64,000 nt of DNA, from NCBI RefSeq assembly GCF_004769575.1, contig NZ_RQGA01000003.1, forward strand, positions 992,001-1,056,000, read 5' to 3'. This document shows positions 63,901-64,000 of this stretch, one piece after another; within the stretch, counting starts at the first letter, position 1; the number at the start of each line of letters is the position of its first letter. Position numbers and translations under genes: made by a program. Under the pieces are notes generated by a model. That model was given only the letters and a program-made list of their open reading frames with translations. It was not told the DNA's origin and ran no database searches. This DNA comes from Leptospira perdikensis (GTDB taxonomy: Bacteria > Spirochaetota > Leptospiria > Leptospirales > Leptospiraceae).

Positions 63901-64000
63901 AGTAAAAATGAACTTAGAGCCAAAGTCGAAACAAAGGAAGATCCTTTTTTGCAAGCCTATCGTTTGGGAACTTTATACATCCAAAATTATTTGTTCAACG
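57922..64000 (+). CDS. giant lipoprotein with TolB-like propeller and TPRs (partial, runs off the window)
   Basis: I read this frame to the window end without a stop: at least 2026 codons. It starts with ATG overlapping the upstream stop (ATGA). The signal peptide ends in VFLNC, so Cys22 would be lipidated. Residues about 60-355 carry about six PD40/TolB-like propeller blades (SPNGKYLVFVSE, DTDPVWSPDGETIYFVSD, YLDFSPTVDS...LYYAS). Residues about 365-1600 are helical, with clear TPRs near 1034-1155 (GKSLIYQGQYKKAAEQFSKSIDIYF; GNFEDAIASFQTAIAYN). Around 1610-1860 a beta/alpha region (HLSSGN..., REIF...SVIGLSDANFN) loosely resembles a CHAT protease fold without its Cys. TPR-like sequence resumes afterwards. 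It probably works in the envelope with the YdbH/YdbL-like proteins. Function unknown. Confidence 0.85.
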   Translation, partial: MKPVLRFPLFLLALFPFVFLNCVLFQKNVKMTNVDFDYSAISKNYFSPTQSKPFPLTVQRGNNLYNSTTKDGRYLFYATDQKGNFDIWFRDLQSSVVVPVTNHPFSETKPSISPNGKYLVFVSEEFDSEGDLILLPMDTEEWTRELLKGNRFIDDDFINLTNKPDKKGEYKKGIIDTDPVWSPDGETIYFVSDRFTPGLPNLCALKLKNPDQVTPITSKGATSPYVASDGTAIYFISYFEEPKGEVYKINLQNSEVQRITNNAYLDFSPTVDSKSKNLYYASIRKDTNQNGKLDERDHSILVMMNLETGEERILSSGETSNFDVRYSHFNGGSILFSASYFNAINIYFIPENGAIPKQTNIREQYQYAKTFSSGQSLESYFLALDSVELFYSEDPLFPVYSARVAVLKYISLIRIGKREEARLFLESYRQKAYLNKNQFALTLVRWEESKQTGKKFDFVSEVKSQPSSKWTKDAEAMLYHLYADELETEKKLTQTVEALKFIYEKFPDYHQIDEIKRRLGGYEFKPNSLKLSLLYQEMIQGWEKEKTRYLSNPSVPFSNDQKRDLRYLLEDVIQKISENRNSESLILQVNMLLADSEVNQISQFSLTLKYLKAKALSDIRKFSESNEVLDSIIPIPIQIDLEPPGKPSIFETPAFIAAYKSPILLRANLLKYYNQKASGNTSDALRNLKIYLEFYDPILGVDLGAEDIQSAFFYFENKAVEFERIGDLLQSSFHYFFNNQNMFLVKTRNLYLDSLYKEYAIYYQRKMVDTIFLYGKKIREEEERALLNQLNILSKDKLNVVGNLSGVTSLLTDNELLRGVVDIKDFEKIEVLSEKALSWTELYYKQAVPRARPYLDLATLYGYSYYLINKYVTFESYYYATGTMTDVRKTEILENFKRAELELRWIIYADPTHYDAYQLLGWLYQYVDLIKMQKNPKSGEIDAEVYETLYKKYFPDKNLEANIELYNQILVFLGEDYGDRKVISDLNLNLGNNYFLLSNFPKATESYRNVEDVSVYLSVKNQFEGYRQEAIYRFNYGKSLIYQGQYKKAAEQFSKSIDIYFKNEYYQSVNAYASEPNSMTLGQLNGIRSKLALLFSLKGLSELEFGNFEDAIASFQTAIAYNKDVKFISPVNLANYLAIAFQKSGRFRDSYQMLNIAEIEYNSNKESLLQRFRKWSWWDIFFGDSFRVKGDGRFPGEFPNDFKYLLTLGIRIENHIEQEEYSSALSEIQARNEFITSKDLDDTIIGKNILAKSRQVEAQIYQRSQLQTEAAEHYRELSELLFSNPSNKGFEKLFQNYAHSVFFMQESTEFGVEKKRVILDQFLGQLDRWKDREMSSCSEKNEICENGFRGNNPKFDIVYGTGLYYSSLLLEKEGKDYHILLARAAELLENPGLVDPRVVGLSLDPISRQTRVRIQLNLYSIYMKLGDVLMAEKKWKEASELAYEFRLDEEMFWANVQRFKWEKSRSPKERNSNYLTYGKDAVQTYQTNLSVRLFSPKHRLVDFLESYSELQLASRETKTFVNHWENFRSLELFRDFVSAQFEFEDSKLNLYYQDLLKWVKGYRKLTNSISEKALKRESVIHSLKQQSIEAQNLESVITKLRNVSPERSAFLDPKRQPSDEFLNGWIGLYQTNESVHTLYLSQGKIQSDTCKSLEEIYSCLPKFTDFSPTIQIIGSKTNGSLVRSVVNEYKKTNFYPTLLFDRTHNELFPERNERRLKWVTVYGDSEKNKQNTNVRHLSSGNLGVYLYDTDYLVTNRSLDKQTSLFGDEKSHVLPLREIFQGSASEISVIGLSDANFNTPKQWNLFSKVYEVLRSKRIQNVVSYQSETKENYTSLKLDQFAKDKDRLLFGNWKEFTISKEGLVKKAEEFISVGFLKEKSKEFVDAYENYYTASTLLDDGDPSLPVLELKLAKLKTEIFPNVPRRSIFKPLWSKYANSPFQNQIRYEYLVSCFSSKEKEDCKYNSSEFIGEEKDSYLGALEFYIQLRSGKVKDIASKNELRAKVETKEDPFLQAYRLGTLYIQNYLFN

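Overview
The window looks like chromosome of a spirochaete of the genus Leptospira, most likely a saprophytic (L. biflexa-like) species. This is inference. The support is the dispersed, stand-alone 5S rRNA genes, the relaxed spirochaetal lipoboxes, many leptospiral-style proteins without clear relatives (PilZ proteins with large N-terminal extensions, XPB-associated proteins), short intergenic gaps, and an overall AT-rich but not extreme composition. I see no tRNA, 16S/23S rRNA, complete transposon, prophage or CRISPR array.

Layout. 0-4.4 kb: two tandem, nearly identical secreted hydrolases and a large membrane histidine kinase, all on the minus strand. 4.4-9 kb: lytic transglycosylase, a membrane-anchored unknown and a penicillin-acylase-type Ntn hydrolase. 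9-15.5 kb: TPR protein, a PilZ protein whose PilZ motifs are split by a large insertion, a crotonase, an FNR-like regulator, a rhomboid protease and small unknowns. 15.5-18.8 kb: hisB-hisH-hisA followed by a VKOR-DsbA fusion. 18.8-23.4 kb (minus): an operon of ABC1/UbiB kinase, feoA, feoB and a NeuB-type synthase. 23.5-29.6 kb: an XPB-associated protein, then lnt, a lipase foldase and its lipase on the minus strand. 29.7-38.2 kb: TetR regulator, TPM-domain membrane protein, lipoprotein, GNAT protein, glyQS, a polytopic TonB-C protein with a PrsW-like protease, and an effector-binding-domain protein.

38.3-48.3 kb is the accessory-looking part. It is bracketed by two 5S rRNA genes identical over at least 119 nt, each followed by a ~188 bp repeat rich in hairpins. 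The first locus also carries an inverted 5S fragment and a 5S tail remnant. Between them lie a VOC protein, an AT-rich polytopic membrane protein, a TetR/FAD-oxidoreductase/ferredoxin-reductase cluster with a near-perfect palindromic operator, and three envelope proteins.

48.3-64 kb: hybrid histidine kinase, an Nramp-fold transporter lacking the usual metal-binding motifs, an NhaC antiporter, and then a tight plus-strand run: sigma-like protein, STAS protein, AsmA/YdbH-like bridge protein, a lipoprotein that combines a YnbE-like N-terminus with a YdbL (DUF1318) domain, and a giant lipoprotein (at least 2026 codons, running off the window) with an N-terminal TolB-like propeller and TPRs. This last run is the best candidate for a poorly described envelope system: a YdbH/YnbE/YdbL-type intermembrane lipid bridge with a giant propeller lipoprotein added in the same transcription unit.

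Where the longest reading frame began at a weak TTG upstream of a well-placed ATG with a ribosome binding site, the ATG was chosen; this is noted per gene.
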